Shown: in pieces, positions 18,971-25,449 of the stretch
Numbering within the stretch: position 1 is the first letter of the stretch
Layout of the letters: every line of letters starts with the position of its first letter
Origin: Ignavibacteriota bacterium
Lineage (GTDB): Bacteria; Bacteroidota; Ignavibacteria; UBA10030; UBA6906
DNA: 64,000 bases
Assembly (NCBI GenBank): GCA_016707525.1
Contig: JADJHP010000002.1
Span: 132,501 to 196,500, forward strand
Direction of reading: 5' to 3'
Program-made: the position numbers and the translations under genes
The notes under the pieces: generated by a model
Databases searched by the model: none
The model's input: only the letters and a program-made list of their open reading frames with translations
Told to the model about the DNA's origin: nothing

Positions 18971-19218
18971 ACGATGCATTCGCGTTCGAGGAAAATGCTG
19001 CATGCCTCGCTGTCGCGCAGCATGAGTCTGTATCCCTTCAGGTGGATCTCGAGCGGGTCGCCCAGTGGCGCGCGCCGTACGAGGCGGATGCGCACGCCCT
19101 GCATCAAACCCATTTCGAGCAGACGCTGGCGGGCATTGCGGCCGAGTCCCTGCATTTGCTGTATGGTCCCCGACTCGCCCGGGGCCAATGAACTCAGTGA
19201 CACGATCTCTTTGGGCAT
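18967..19218 (-). CDS. feoA: Ferrous iron transport protein FeoA
   Basis: 83-residue SH3-like cytosolic protein that works with FeoB. It starts MPKEIVSLSSLAPGESGTIQ and carries the family's LLEMGLMQGVRIRLVRRAPLGDP segment (cited in part) and the closing GYRLMLRDSEA. ATG at 19218 follows the fur stop by 10 bases; a longer reading on this strand is not supported. The stop overlaps the feoB start. Confidence 0.93.
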   Translation of the reverse strand: MPKEIVSLSSLAPGESGTIQQMQGLGRNARQRLLEMGLMQGVRIRLVRRAPLGDPLEIHLKGYRLMLRDSEACSIFLERECIV

Positions 19219-19228
19219 GGCGCTGATC

Positions 19229-19675
19229 CTATCCTCTCGATTTCCGGCATTTTGCGCACGTCCCGAAGACCTGGAGGCTGGAACTCTGGGGATCGAAGTT
19301 CTTCTCGCTGCAGACATCTTCCTGAATGCGATTGAGACGTTCATTGACGAATTCGATGATATCGCCACACTGGAGGCAGACCAGGTGGTGGTGGTGAGGG
19401 CGTCCGAACGCCTTCTCATAGCGGGAGCTATTCTCTGCAAATCGATATTTTGAAACCAGGCCACATTCCTGGAGGAGGTCCAGGGTGTTGTATACCGTGG
19501 CCTTTGATATCCGTGTACCGTTGGTGATCATCCGGTAGTACAAGCCTTCGGCATCGAAGTGTCCCTGGCTGGCCAGGACCGCATCGAGGACGGCCAGGCG
19601 GGAGGCGGTGGATCTGAGATTTCCGTTCGCCCGGAGGTGCTTTGTCAGAATATCGTGGGCAGCTTCAGCATTCAT
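19229..19675 (-). CDS. fur: Fur-family metalloregulator
   Basis: 148-residue dimeric repressor. The winged-helix domain includes ISKATVYNTLDLLQECGLV, the metal region has HHHHLVCLQCGDIIEF, and a second pair of cysteines (CAKC) lies near the C terminus, giving the structural zinc site. It heads an operon with feoA, feoB, the FeoB-associated protein and a MIP18 protein, so iron sensing is likely; PerR or Zur cannot be excluded by sequence alone. A palindrome 155 bases upstream may be its operator. Start ATG 19675; no strong ribosome site. Confidence 0.9.
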   Translation of the reverse strand: MNAEAAHDILTKHLRANGNLRSTASRLAVLDAVLASQGHFDAEGLYYRMITNGTRISKATVYNTLDLLQECGLVSKYRFAENSSRYEKAFGRPHHHHLVCLQCGDIIEFVNERLNRIQEDVCSEKNFDPQSSSLQVFGTCAKCRKSRG

Positions 19676-19829
19676 GGACCGTTCCGCTCATTTCTGAACA
19701 AATTTTGTCATTCATCAGCCGGACCTTGTATCGGGAGTACTCAAAAAGCCCCTTGAATTCATTGAGCATTTTGACGTTGTCTCTTCTCACCCGATCGGTA
19801 TTTGCGTTCCTTGTCACGATACCGATGTC

Positions 19830-19845
19830 ACTAATTAGAATTAGT
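19830..19845. promoter_or_regulatory. Candidate Fur-type operator
   Basis: ACTAATT-AG-AATTAGT is a perfect 7-2-7 inverted repeat in an AT-rich patch of the 290-base gap (19676-19965) between the divergent fur and DHS-like genes. It is overlapped by TTAGA-N5-TCTAA. Size, AT-richness and place fit a Fur-family box, but it is not the classical GATAATGATAATC form. Confidence 0.4.
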
Positions 19846-19919
19846 CTAAATAAAAATAACTAACTTTACCCCCTCTTGTCAAGGAAAAAGTGCTTGCGTT
19901 CTTCCTCAAAATAACGCAT

Positions 19920-19948
19920 TTTAGACCATACTTGGTTAACCCTATATT
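19920..19948 (+). promoter_or_regulatory. Candidate promoter of the DHS-like gene
   Basis: TTTAGA (19920-19925), 17-base spacer, TATATT (19943-19948). Transcription would begin near 19955, only about 11 bases before the ATG at 19966, and no Shine-Dalgarno is seen, so the mRNA may be almost leaderless. Confidence 0.4.
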
Positions 19949-19965
19949 CCTCATCCCACGTTTGA

Positions 19966-21072
19966 ATGAAAGCCCATAAGAGTAGATTCCTTAAAGGGAA
20001 GGCGATCGCGACGAAGCCGATCCCTGCCAATGTGCCGGTGACTGTTCTGGTCGAACAGTATTTTCAGGCGTACAATGCGGGTCGTCTTGGTGAAGCATGC
20101 CAGTTGTTCACGGGCCGGATGCTTGCCAAGGACGTCACGGTTGGGATGAGTCTGACCGGTGCCTTGACACCTGCCGGGCTGGGCGGGTCATGTGTTGTTC
20201 CGCTCATTGAGAACGGATTTGTGGATTGGATCGTCAGTACCGGGGCGAATTTGTATCATGATACGCATTTCTCGATCGGCAGGACCCTGCACAAGGGGAC
20301 GCCGTTCGTGGACGACCGGTTATTGCGTAAAGAAGGCGTCATTCGTATCTATGACATCCTGTTCGATTATGAGGTGCTTTTGAGCACCGACGATTTTTTC
20401 CGGACGGTGATGCGCAATCCCGAATTCCAGCGCCGGATGGGGACCGCGGAGATGCATTATCTGATGGGCAAATATGTTGCGGAGCGTGAGCGGGTGCTTG
20501 GCGTGAAGAATGCGAGCATGCTCGCGGCCGCGTATCGCTGTGGCGTTCCGGTGTACACGTCATCCCCGGGCGATAGCTCCATCGGCATGAACATCGCAGA
20601 AGCCTCGCTTGCTGGTTTCGGGGTCCAGATCGATGTTTTGCGGGACGTCAATGAGACCGCGGCACTTGTCCTTGATGCGAAGCGCCGTGGGGGGAAGAGT
20701 GGAGTGTTGATCTTCGGGGGCGGCTCGCCGAAGAATTTCATGTTGCAGACCGAACCGCAGATCCAGGAAGTGCTCAACATCAAGGAAAAGGGGCACGACT
20801 TCTTCCTGCAGATCACCGACGCGCGGCCTGACACCGGGGGTCTTTCCGGTGCGACCCCGTCAGAAGCTGTGAGTTGGGGAAAGGTCGATCCGTCGATGTT
20901 GCCGGATACCGTCGTGGTCTATCTGGACTCCACGGTGGCGATGCCGATCCTCACCTCCTATGCCCTTGCCCGGAAGAAGAAGCGGCGCCTCAAGCGTCTG
21001 TACGACCGCCGGGAAGAGGCCATGGCGTTGTTGAAGCGCGAGTATGAAAAGGCCAGTACACGTTCCAGATAA
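19966..21072 (+). CDS. Deoxyhypusine synthase-like protein
   Basis: 368 residues, full length for the deoxyhypusine synthase (DHS) fold, which binds NAD and moves an aminobutyl group from spermidine. The active-site lysine segment is present (SEAVSWGKVDPS, Lys306), as are the NAD-side blocks GMSLTGALTPAGLGG, STGANLYHDTHF and LIFGGGSPKNF. Eukaryal DHS acts on eIF5A, which bacteria lack; bacterial homologues are thought to act on free amines (homospermidine synthase type) or on unknown targets. No polyamine genes are nearby. A lysine-rich H1-like protein is encoded 30 bases downstream. Function here is open. Confidence 0.8.
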   Translation: MKAHKSRFLKGKAIATKPIPANVPVTVLVEQYFQAYNAGRLGEACQLFTGRMLAKDVTVGMSLTGALTPAGLGGSCVVPLIENGFVDWIVSTGANLYHDTHFSIGRTLHKGTPFVDDRLLRKEGVIRIYDILFDYEVLLSTDDFFRTVMRNPEFQRRMGTAEMHYLMGKYVAERERVLGVKNASMLAAAYRCGVPVYTSSPGDSSIGMNIAEASLAGFGVQIDVLRDVNETAALVLDAKRRGGKSGVLIFGGGSPKNFMLQTEPQIQEVLNIKEKGHDFFLQITDARPDTGGLSGATPSEAVSWGKVDPSMLPDTVVVYLDSTVAMPILTSYALARKKKRRLKRLYDRREEAMALLKREYEKASTRSR

Positions 21073-21102
21073 CTCAATCATCCATCCCAAGGAGGGACAC
21101 CG

Positions 21103-21312
21103 ATGGACAGACTCCAGGAACTGAAAGACCTTCTTGCGACGTTCGAGAAGGACTTCGTAAAATTCTATGAGAAGGGGAACAAGTCCGCAGGGACGCGTGT
21201 GCGCAAGCACATGAACGAACTGAAGCGGAAAGCTCAGGAGATCCGCAAGGAAGTCCAGGAGCGGAAGGCGGCCGATGGTGGTACGCCGGCGGCCGAAGGC
21301 GCGGAGGAATAG
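21103..21312 (+). CDS. Histone H1-like (Hc1-family) small basic protein
   Basis: 69-residue lysine-rich helical protein resembling the Hc1-like proteins of Bacteroidota and chlamydiae, which bind DNA. It reads MDRLQELKDLLATFEKDFVK, then FYEKGNKSAGTRVRKHMNEL (the family's most conserved stretch) and an Ala/Glu-rich tail. AAGGAGG precedes the ATG at 21103. Likely cotranscribed with the DHS-like gene; followed by a strong terminator. Role in nucleoid structure is inferred from family. Confidence 0.8.
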   Translation: MDRLQELKDLLATFEKDFVKFYEKGNKSAGTRVRKHMNELKRKAQEIRKEVQERKAADGGTPAAEGAEE

Positions 21313-21383
21313 CTCTTTGTGGTTGCCCCGTCGGCCCGCCGGTTCCGGTGGGATCATCGGGGGGCATACAGGGCAGAGAAACG

Positions 21384-21416
21384 AAGAACCCACCTTGCGG
21401 TGGGTTCTTTGTTTTG
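21384..21416. terminator. Bidirectional terminator between H1-like gene and rpsU
   Basis: AAGAACCCACC and GGTGGGTTCTT make an 11-bp stem with a TTGC loop, followed on the plus strand by TGTTTTG. It serves the H1-like gene and, on the minus strand, rpsU. Confidence 0.85.
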
Positions 21417-21418
21417 TA

Positions 21419-21613
21419 TCAGGATGCTTCTGCGGCGTTCCGCAGGGCGCGACGGATGGCTTTCAGACGCTTCATCCGTTTTTTGACGGAGGGCTTCGTG
21501 AAATACGCGCGCTTCTTGAACTCTTTCAGTACGCCAGAGCGCTCGTATTTCTTCTTGAAACGCTTTATCGCACGATCGATGGGTTCATTTTCTGAAACGA
21601 CAATGCCGACCAA
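21419..21613 (-). CDS. rpsU: Small ribosomal subunit protein S21
   Basis: 64-residue basic protein bS21, which helps mRNA-16S pairing in initiation. It reads VGIVVSENEPIDRAIKRFKK with the usual KKRMKRLKAIRRAL tail. I choose a TTG start at 21613 because GGGAGG lies at the correct spacing of eight bases; the GTG at 21622 directly abuts that site and is too close. The gene follows a zinc-ribbon gene by 21 bases and shares its promoter. Confidence 0.9.
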   Translation of the reverse strand: MVGIVVSENEPIDRAIKRFKKKYERSGVLKEFKKRAYFTKPSVKKRMKRLKAIRRALRNAAEAS

Positions 21614-21634
21614 TCGTGTCACCTCCCTTCGGGG

Positions 21635-22027
21635 TCATTCTTGGGGTTCGGGATCTATCGCCACATTCTCCAGAAGCCGGCGTTCGCCGAGCCGCTCGAA
21701 CGACACCACGATGGCGCTTCCGCCGCCGGAGGTGCGTTCCTTGGAGATGATCTTGCCGATATCGTCCCAATCCGTGTGAAAAATTGCTTCTCCCACCCGG
21801 TATGTCTTACCCGGTTCATAGTCTGCGGCGTCGGTCCGTTCAAGCGGCTTCTTCGCCACCTCCAGCTCCCGCTTCAGCTCTTCCAGGTTGATCAGCGATA
21901 CGTGCCGGCACCTGGTACAACGGTACCAGGACCTGTCGGGCTGATTTTCCGCTGATCCGATCAGTTCCATCCGTGCATCGCGGTCGCAATGACCACAATG
22001 ATGCACGATATATTTTCCTTTTGCCAT
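21635..22027 (-). CDS. Zinc-ribbon protein with a Tudor/DUF3553-like C-terminal domain
   Basis: 130-residue protein, not named by family. The N-terminal half has two CxxC knuckles (CGHC near residue 11 and CTRC near residue 37), a likely zinc ribbon. The C-terminal half reads YRVGEAIFHTDWDDIGKIIS and IVVSFERLGERRLLENV, similar to the small beta-barrel that ends UvrD/PcrA helicases and CarD-like proteins, which bind RNA polymerase. GGAGG five bases before ATG 22027. It is the first gene of an operon with rpsU, so a role in transcription or translation is plausible but unproven. Confidence 0.7.
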   Translation of the reverse strand: MAKGKYIVHHCGHCDRDARMELIGSAENQPDRSWYRCTRCRHVSLINLEELKRELEVAKKPLERTDAADYEPGKTYRVGEAIFHTDWDDIGKIISKERTSGGGSAIVVSFERLGERRLLENVAIDPEPQE

Positions 22028-22121
22028 GTGAACCTCCTGCGGAAAACGGTGCAGTACAGTCCCGGCGAGGTGTACCTGAGGACCCTGGATCCCGGGCGGG
22101 TAGTGCAGAGAGTCGTTTAAG

Positions 22122-22150
22122 AATGTAACGAAATCCCGTGAGGATGTCAA
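22122..22150 (-). promoter_or_regulatory. Sigma-70 promoter of the zinc-ribbon/rpsU operon
   Basis: On the minus strand: TTGACA (22150-22145), a perfect -35; 17-base spacer; TACATT (22127-22122). Transcription would start near 22115, giving a leader of about 88 bases before the ATG at 22027. Confidence 0.75.
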
Positions 22151-22172
22151 CAGAACCTGAGGGGAGAGAATC

Positions 22173-22358
22173 TCAGCGCGACAGTGACCGTTGCGGGTGC
22201 GCCTGTCGTTGCAGGAACGCGTTGTGGACGACGAGTTCGAGGTCGGCATATGTTGCGTAGTGCCGGCCCTGGATGATCTGCCATACGGCCTCGATCTGCA
22301 GGTTCAGGGCACGGGCAACATAGACGGCTTCGGCATGTGTGGCTATGCGATGATCCAT
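22173..22358 (-). CDS. Small hypothetical protein, paralogue of the next upstream gene
   Basis: 61 residues, not recognised. Its core ATHAEAVYVARALNLQIEAV, followed by WQIIQGRHYATYADLELVV, lines up with the neighbouring 59-residue protein (ATHADAVLIARSMNMKVDIV, WDIIGGMNYSSYSELVMAV). The shared pattern is ATHA[ED]AV..AR..N....VW.II.G..Y..Y..L...V, likely three short helices. GGAG and AGGG lie upstream of ATG 22358. The gene pair is coding by this mutual conservation despite its small size. Confidence 0.65.
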   Translation of the reverse strand: MDHRIATHAEAVYVARALNLQIEAVWQIIQGRHYATYADLELVVHNAFLQRQAHPQRSLSR

Positions 22359-22395
22359 GGCAGCCCTATCTCCGTTATACGGTTCAAAGAATCCA

Positions 22396-22575
22396 TTACT
22401 TGCCGGGGGAACTGAGGCGCTCGATGGGGAGCGGTTTCAGACAGATGAGCACTGCCATCACCAGCTCGGAGTACGATGAGTAGTTCATCCCTCCGATGAT
22501 GTCCCATACGATATCAACCTTCATGTTCATCGAACGAGCGATCAACACGGCGTCGGCGTGGGTGGCCTTTTTCAT
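22396..22575 (-). CDS. Small hypothetical protein, paralogue of the downstream gene
   Basis: 59 residues from ATG 22575 (MKKATHADAVLIARSMNMKV), related to the protein encoded 37 bases downstream. The start is placed where both paralogues begin their shared segment; longer readings have no support. No cysteines, signal peptide or membrane helix. The ribosome site is weak (GGGATCAC). A TATATT on the minus strand at 22670-22665 could be a -10 but lacks a good -35. Function unknown; position between rpsU and a tRNA gene gives no clear clue. Confidence 0.6.
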   Translation of the reverse strand: MKKATHADAVLIARSMNMKVDIVWDIIGGMNYSSYSELVMAVLICLKPLPIERLSSPGK

Positions 22576-22746
22576 GATGTGATCCCGATTGTGTCCAACT
22601 GATCTCTGGAGCGGGGTGCATCTCCCGCATGTGTCTCGGTGCAGCAGTGTAACGGTGTGGTTCCAATATATCGCATGGAGGGCGAGGATGTTGTGCCGGA
22701 GGGCATGAGCGGACATGCCCCACATATTTTGACGTTTTTTCCGTCC

Positions 22747-22775
22747 TTGCCGGAGAGGCCATGGTTTCGTATATT
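22747..22775 (+). promoter_or_regulatory. Sigma-70 promoter of the tRNA gene
   Basis: TTGCCG (22747-22752), 17-base spacer, TATATT (22770-22775), placed 36 bases before the mature 5' end of the tRNA. Good spacing and position. Confidence 0.7.
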
Positions 22776-22811
22776 TTACCGTGCTGCCTGATCCATGCAG
22801 CACGATGCACC

Positions 22812-22885
22812 GGGCCCTTAGCTCAGTTGGTTAGAGCAGCAGACTCATAATCTGTCGGTCGCAGGTTCAAGTCCTGCAGGGCCCA
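22812..22885 (+). tRNA. tRNA-Ile(CAU), lysidine type
   Basis: A complete cloverleaf of 74 bases without an encoded CCA. The acceptor stem is GGGCCCT with AGGGCCC (7 bp), discriminator A; the D-arm has AGCTCAGTTGGTTAGAGC; the anticodon loop CTCATAA gives anticodon CAT; the T-arm has GTTCAAG. CAT could read Met or, after lysidine modification by TilS, the AUA codon for Ile. The body (CCCTTAGCTCAG and the TCGGTCGCAGGTTCAA region) resembles E. coli ileX more than elongator or initiator tRNA-Met, so I prefer Ile2. Confidence 0.9.
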
Positions 22886-22952
22886 CGAAGATACCCCCTC
22901 CCCCCTATTTTCCACGTTCCGCTCCATTTCGGCCTCTCCCCCCGACCAGATT

Positions 22953-22969
22953 CTGGCGCAGTTTTTGCG
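22953..22969 (+). promoter_or_regulatory. Sigma-54 promoter of the receiver / GspE-like unit
   Basis: CTGGCGC-AGTTT-TTGCG: the -24 GG is at 22955-22956 and the -12 GC at 22967-22968, exactly the 12-base offset required by RpoN. Transcription would start near 22980, 42 bases before the ATG of the receiver gene. One base of the -24 element (G for A in TGGCAC) departs from the consensus. Confidence 0.6.
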
Positions 22970-23021
22970 ATAATATCGCCAGCAATGATAGTGGTCAATG
23001 TACCAGCAAAGGTGAGAAGGC

Positions 23022-23402
23022 ATGAAGATCCTGCTTGTGGACGACGAACGAGGTTACCTCAACGTCATGGGTGAAGTTCTCCGTGATTCGGGCTATGAGG
23101 TCCTCCTTGCAGAGAACGGCAAACAAGCGCGTGAGGCCCTTGAATTCGACAAGGCCGACTTGATCATTTCCGACGTCTTTATGCCGACGCTGGATGGCGT
23201 CCGGTTCCATGACTACGTCCGCGAATTCACAGACGCTCCCGATATACCGTTCATCTTCATGTCCGGGTACGACGACGAGAGCACGCGCAATCTTGTCGTG
23301 GATCCCGACCGTGATTTCTTCTTCAGCAAGACGACGCCGATCGACAAGGTGCTCTTACTGATCGATAACCTCCGGCGAACGATCGAGCCCGAGGCACAGT
23401 GA
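23022..23402 (+). CDS. Single-domain response regulator (CheY/PilG type)
   Basis: 126 residues, a receiver domain only. The acidic pair VDDE (from residue 6), phospho-acceptor Asp51 (LIISDVFMP), the Ser/Thr switch region (FIFMSGYDD) and Lys103 (FFFSKTTP) are all present. Its stop overlaps the start of the GspE-like gene, so the two are cotranslated. Such stand-alone receivers often control pilus motors or polarity; here it probably acts on the degenerate ATPase or the assembly complex. No enhancer-binding domain is present, so it is not the sigma-54 activator. Confidence 0.9.
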   Translation: MKILLVDDERGYLNVMGEVLRDSGYEVLLAENGKQAREALEFDKADLIISDVFMPTLDGVRFHDYVREFTDAPDIPFIFMSGYDDESTRNLVVDPDRDFFFSKTTPIDKVLLLIDNLRRTIEPEAQ

Positions 23403-25210
23403 TGGACGCTCCGTACGAGACAGCAGAAGGCCCGCCGGTCCCACGGCCGGCACCTGCAGGCGCGGCCCCGCCACTCACATCGCTGCTCGAGCATCTCGTG
23501 CGCAGCGGCGTGATCAGCAAGCAACACGCCGTTGATGCCACCGAGTGGAAGCGGAAGAACGACAAGGACAAGCGCGGACTCGTCGAGATCCTCGAGCAGG
23601 TCCTCAATGTTCCCGCCGATCCCCTGCGTCAGGCCGTCGCACAGTACTACGCATTCCGTACCGTCACCCTGCTTGACAGGAGTGTGCGCCGGCTCTTGCT
23701 CTCCGATGTGCACAAGATCGTCCGGGGTCTGCCTGAAGCGACGTTCCAGCAACTCATCAAGCTGAAGCTGCTGCCGTTCGATGTTGCTGAGAACCAGCCC
23801 GACAAGGTCGTGCTCGTTACGCCCAACCCGGCGGACCGCGAGATCCACGAATTTGCAAGGGTTTTCCCCTATAAACGGTTCGAGATCTGCTACATGAAGG
23901 AGGCGGAATGGGCCGAGTACTGGCGCCAGGTCTCCTCCAGCAACGCCAAGGACACTGCTGATCCGGCGTCGACCGCGGCCGCAAAGGTCTCCGAAGGTGA
24001 CTTCGAGTCGCTGATGGACCGGGAGATCGCGCGCGCGAAGATCAACGTGCAGCTGGACAACCTGATCCTCGATGCGATCCGTTCGAATGCATCGGAGGTC
24101 CACATCACGCCACGCGGCCCGCGCAAGACGGAGGTCATGTTCCGGCTTGACGGCCATCTCGCACTTTGGGCATCGATGGACGACGTCCGGTGCGAAGCGG
24201 TGGCGACGGCGCTGAAGGAGCGTTCGATCGGGATCGATCGGTATGAGCGACAGGCGGCACAGCAGGGAACGATCGAACGTACCGTCGAGAATATCCCGGT
24301 GCGCATCGCTGTGTCCGTGCTCCCTCTCCTGACGCGCGACAGTCAATCGCGCATCGAGTCGATCGTCCTGCGGATCTTCCGCGATGCGAACATCCTCCCC
24401 GGTCTCGATGGCCTCGGGTGCGATCCGCATGTCGATCAGGTGATCCGCAATGCGATGGCGGCTTCGCACGGCCTCCTGTTGTTCGCCGGCAGCGCGCGTG
24501 ATGGCGCGGCATCGACACAAGTGGCAGTGCTCCGTGCGCTGATCAAGAATGCCGTGAATGCGTTGGTCATCCAGGATCGCGTGCAGTTCATCATCGACGG
24601 TGCGCGACAGGTCAAATTGAATCCGCGGTTGACCGCTGACGATGCCCTGTCCATGATCACCGATCATGATCCGGACATCATCATGCTTGGCGACCTCACG
24701 ACGCCCGGGAGGGCTGAGATCGCTGTGCGGTTGGCGAATATCGGCCACATGGTCCTTGCTACCCTCCCGGTCAGGAGCGCGACCAAGGCCCTCACGCACC
24801 TCATCGATCTGTCAGGATCGGCATTCCGGGCATCGGAGGCAGTTACCGGGATCGTTGCCCAGCAATCGCTCCGCCTCCTCTGTCCGCGTTGCCGCAAGCC
24901 GTTCCCTGAGAATCTGCAGGTCGAACAGCTTGAGCGCCTGCGGGTGAAGGTGGAGCCGCCCGTGACGTATCGTGCGGTGGGGTGCATCGATTGCAAGGGA
25001 GGGTACAGCAGCAGATGGATGTTGTATGAGGCGTTCGCGATGACGCAGGACGTCCGGCACGTCCTTCTCCAGGAAGCAGGACGTACTGATGAAGCGCAGA
25101 TCGAAGCAGCGGCGGAGCGGGGTGGTCTGGTGACCATGGCGCGTCAGGCGCAGGATCTGTTCGTGGCGGGATCGACGACGGTCGAAGAACTGCTTGCATT
25201 CTCTTTGTGA
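23402..25210 (+). CDS. GspE/PilB-family protein with lost ATPase motifs (pseudo-ATPase)
   Basis: 602 residues with the domain order of the PilB encoded at 27869: N-terminal MshEN/GspE-N-like domain (about 20-180), central ATPase region and a Cys-rich insert (CPRC, then CIDC). At the Walker A site it reads GSARDGAAST (363-372) where PilB-type proteins have GPTGSGKSTT, so the catalytic lysine is missing. The Walker B Glu is Asp (MLGDLTTPG instead of VGEMRD), and the His box is altered (ATLPVRSA for STLHTNDA). The frame is intact over its full length, so it is a maintained gene, not a decayed one. It should not hydrolyse ATP by the normal route and may be a structural or regulatory partner of PilB. 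Start ATG 23402 overlaps the receiver stop. Confidence 0.88.
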   Translation: MDAPYETAEGPPVPRPAPAGAAPPLTSLLEHLVRSGVISKQHAVDATEWKRKNDKDKRGLVEILEQVLNVPADPLRQAVAQYYAFRTVTLLDRSVRRLLLSDVHKIVRGLPEATFQQLIKLKLLPFDVAENQPDKVVLVTPNPADREIHEFARVFPYKRFEICYMKEAEWAEYWRQVSSSNAKDTADPASTAAAKVSEGDFESLMDREIARAKINVQLDNLILDAIRSNASEVHITPRGPRKTEVMFRLDGHLALWASMDDVRCEAVATALKERSIGIDRYERQAAQQGTIERTVENIPVRIAVSVLPLLTRDSQSRIESIVLRIFRDANILPGLDGLGCDPHVDQVIRNAMAASHGLLLFAGSARDGAASTQVAVLRALIKNAVNALVIQDRVQFIIDGARQVKLNPRLTADDALSMITDHDPDIIMLGDLTTPGRAEIAVRLANIGHMVLATLPVRSATKALTHLIDLSGSAFRASEAVTGIVAQQSLRLLCPRCRKPFPENLQVEQLERLRVKVEPPVTYRAVGCIDCKGGYSSRWMLYEAFAMTQDVRHVLLQEAGRTDEAQIEAAAERGGLVTMARQAQDLFVAGSTTVEELLAFSL

Positions 25211-25254
25211 CGGGACCATGACACCGAAGTCTTTGCCAATCCTACAAACACGGG

Positions 25255-25269
25255 CGGTCAGATTGACCG
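25255..25269. promoter_or_regulatory. Palindrome placed as an enhancer site for the pilin promoter
   Basis: CGGTCA-GAT-TGACCG is a perfect 6-3-6 inverted repeat centred about 116 bases upstream of the predicted transcription start, where NtrC/PilR-type activators of sigma-54 promoters usually bind. A second palindrome, CGCGA-TT-TCGCG, lies at 25308-25319. Function inferred from position. Confidence 0.4.
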
Positions 25270-25350
25270 AATGCGGTAAAAGTGATCCTCAACAGATGTG
25301 CTGTTCCCGCGATTTCGCGCGGTAATGGCAGAAGGCAGGCGACGTCGATG

Positions 25351-25367
25351 TTGGCACAGCGCTTGCT
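25351..25367 (+). promoter_or_regulatory. Sigma-54 promoter of the major pilin-like gene
   Basis: TTGGCAC-AGCGC-TTGCT matches the RpoN consensus TGGCAC-N5-TTGC fully, with -24 GG at 25353-25354 and -12 GC at 25365-25366. Transcription would start near 25378, leaving a leader of about 72 bases with AAGGAG before the ATG at 25450. Sigma-54 control of the major pilin is well known in Pseudomonas, Geobacter and Myxococcus. Confidence 0.8.
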
Positions 25368-25449
25368 CTTCTACCAACCAACGAACGAAGTCGCATAGAA
25401 AAAAAACTGTAGTTCGCTTACACCACCAACATCATAAAGGAGTTACATC

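Noticed and set aside
19676..19965. Small gene in the AT-rich gap between fur and the DHS-like gene
   Set aside because: Short frames there lack ribosome sites and recognisable sequence; the gap is better explained as a regulatory region.
22812..22885. tRNA as initiator or elongator Met
   Set aside because: Acceptor and variable regions resemble E. coli ileX, and the first pair is G-C rather than the initiator mismatch; elongator Met cannot be fully excluded.
23022..23402. Receiver protein as the PilR-type activator of the sigma-54 promoters
   Set aside because: It has no AAA+ or DNA-binding domain; the activator must be encoded elsewhere.
23402..25210. The GspE-like gene as a decayed pseudogene
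   Set aside because: The frame is intact over 602 codons, with promoter, coupling to the receiver gene and conserved flanking domains; only catalytic motifs are changed.
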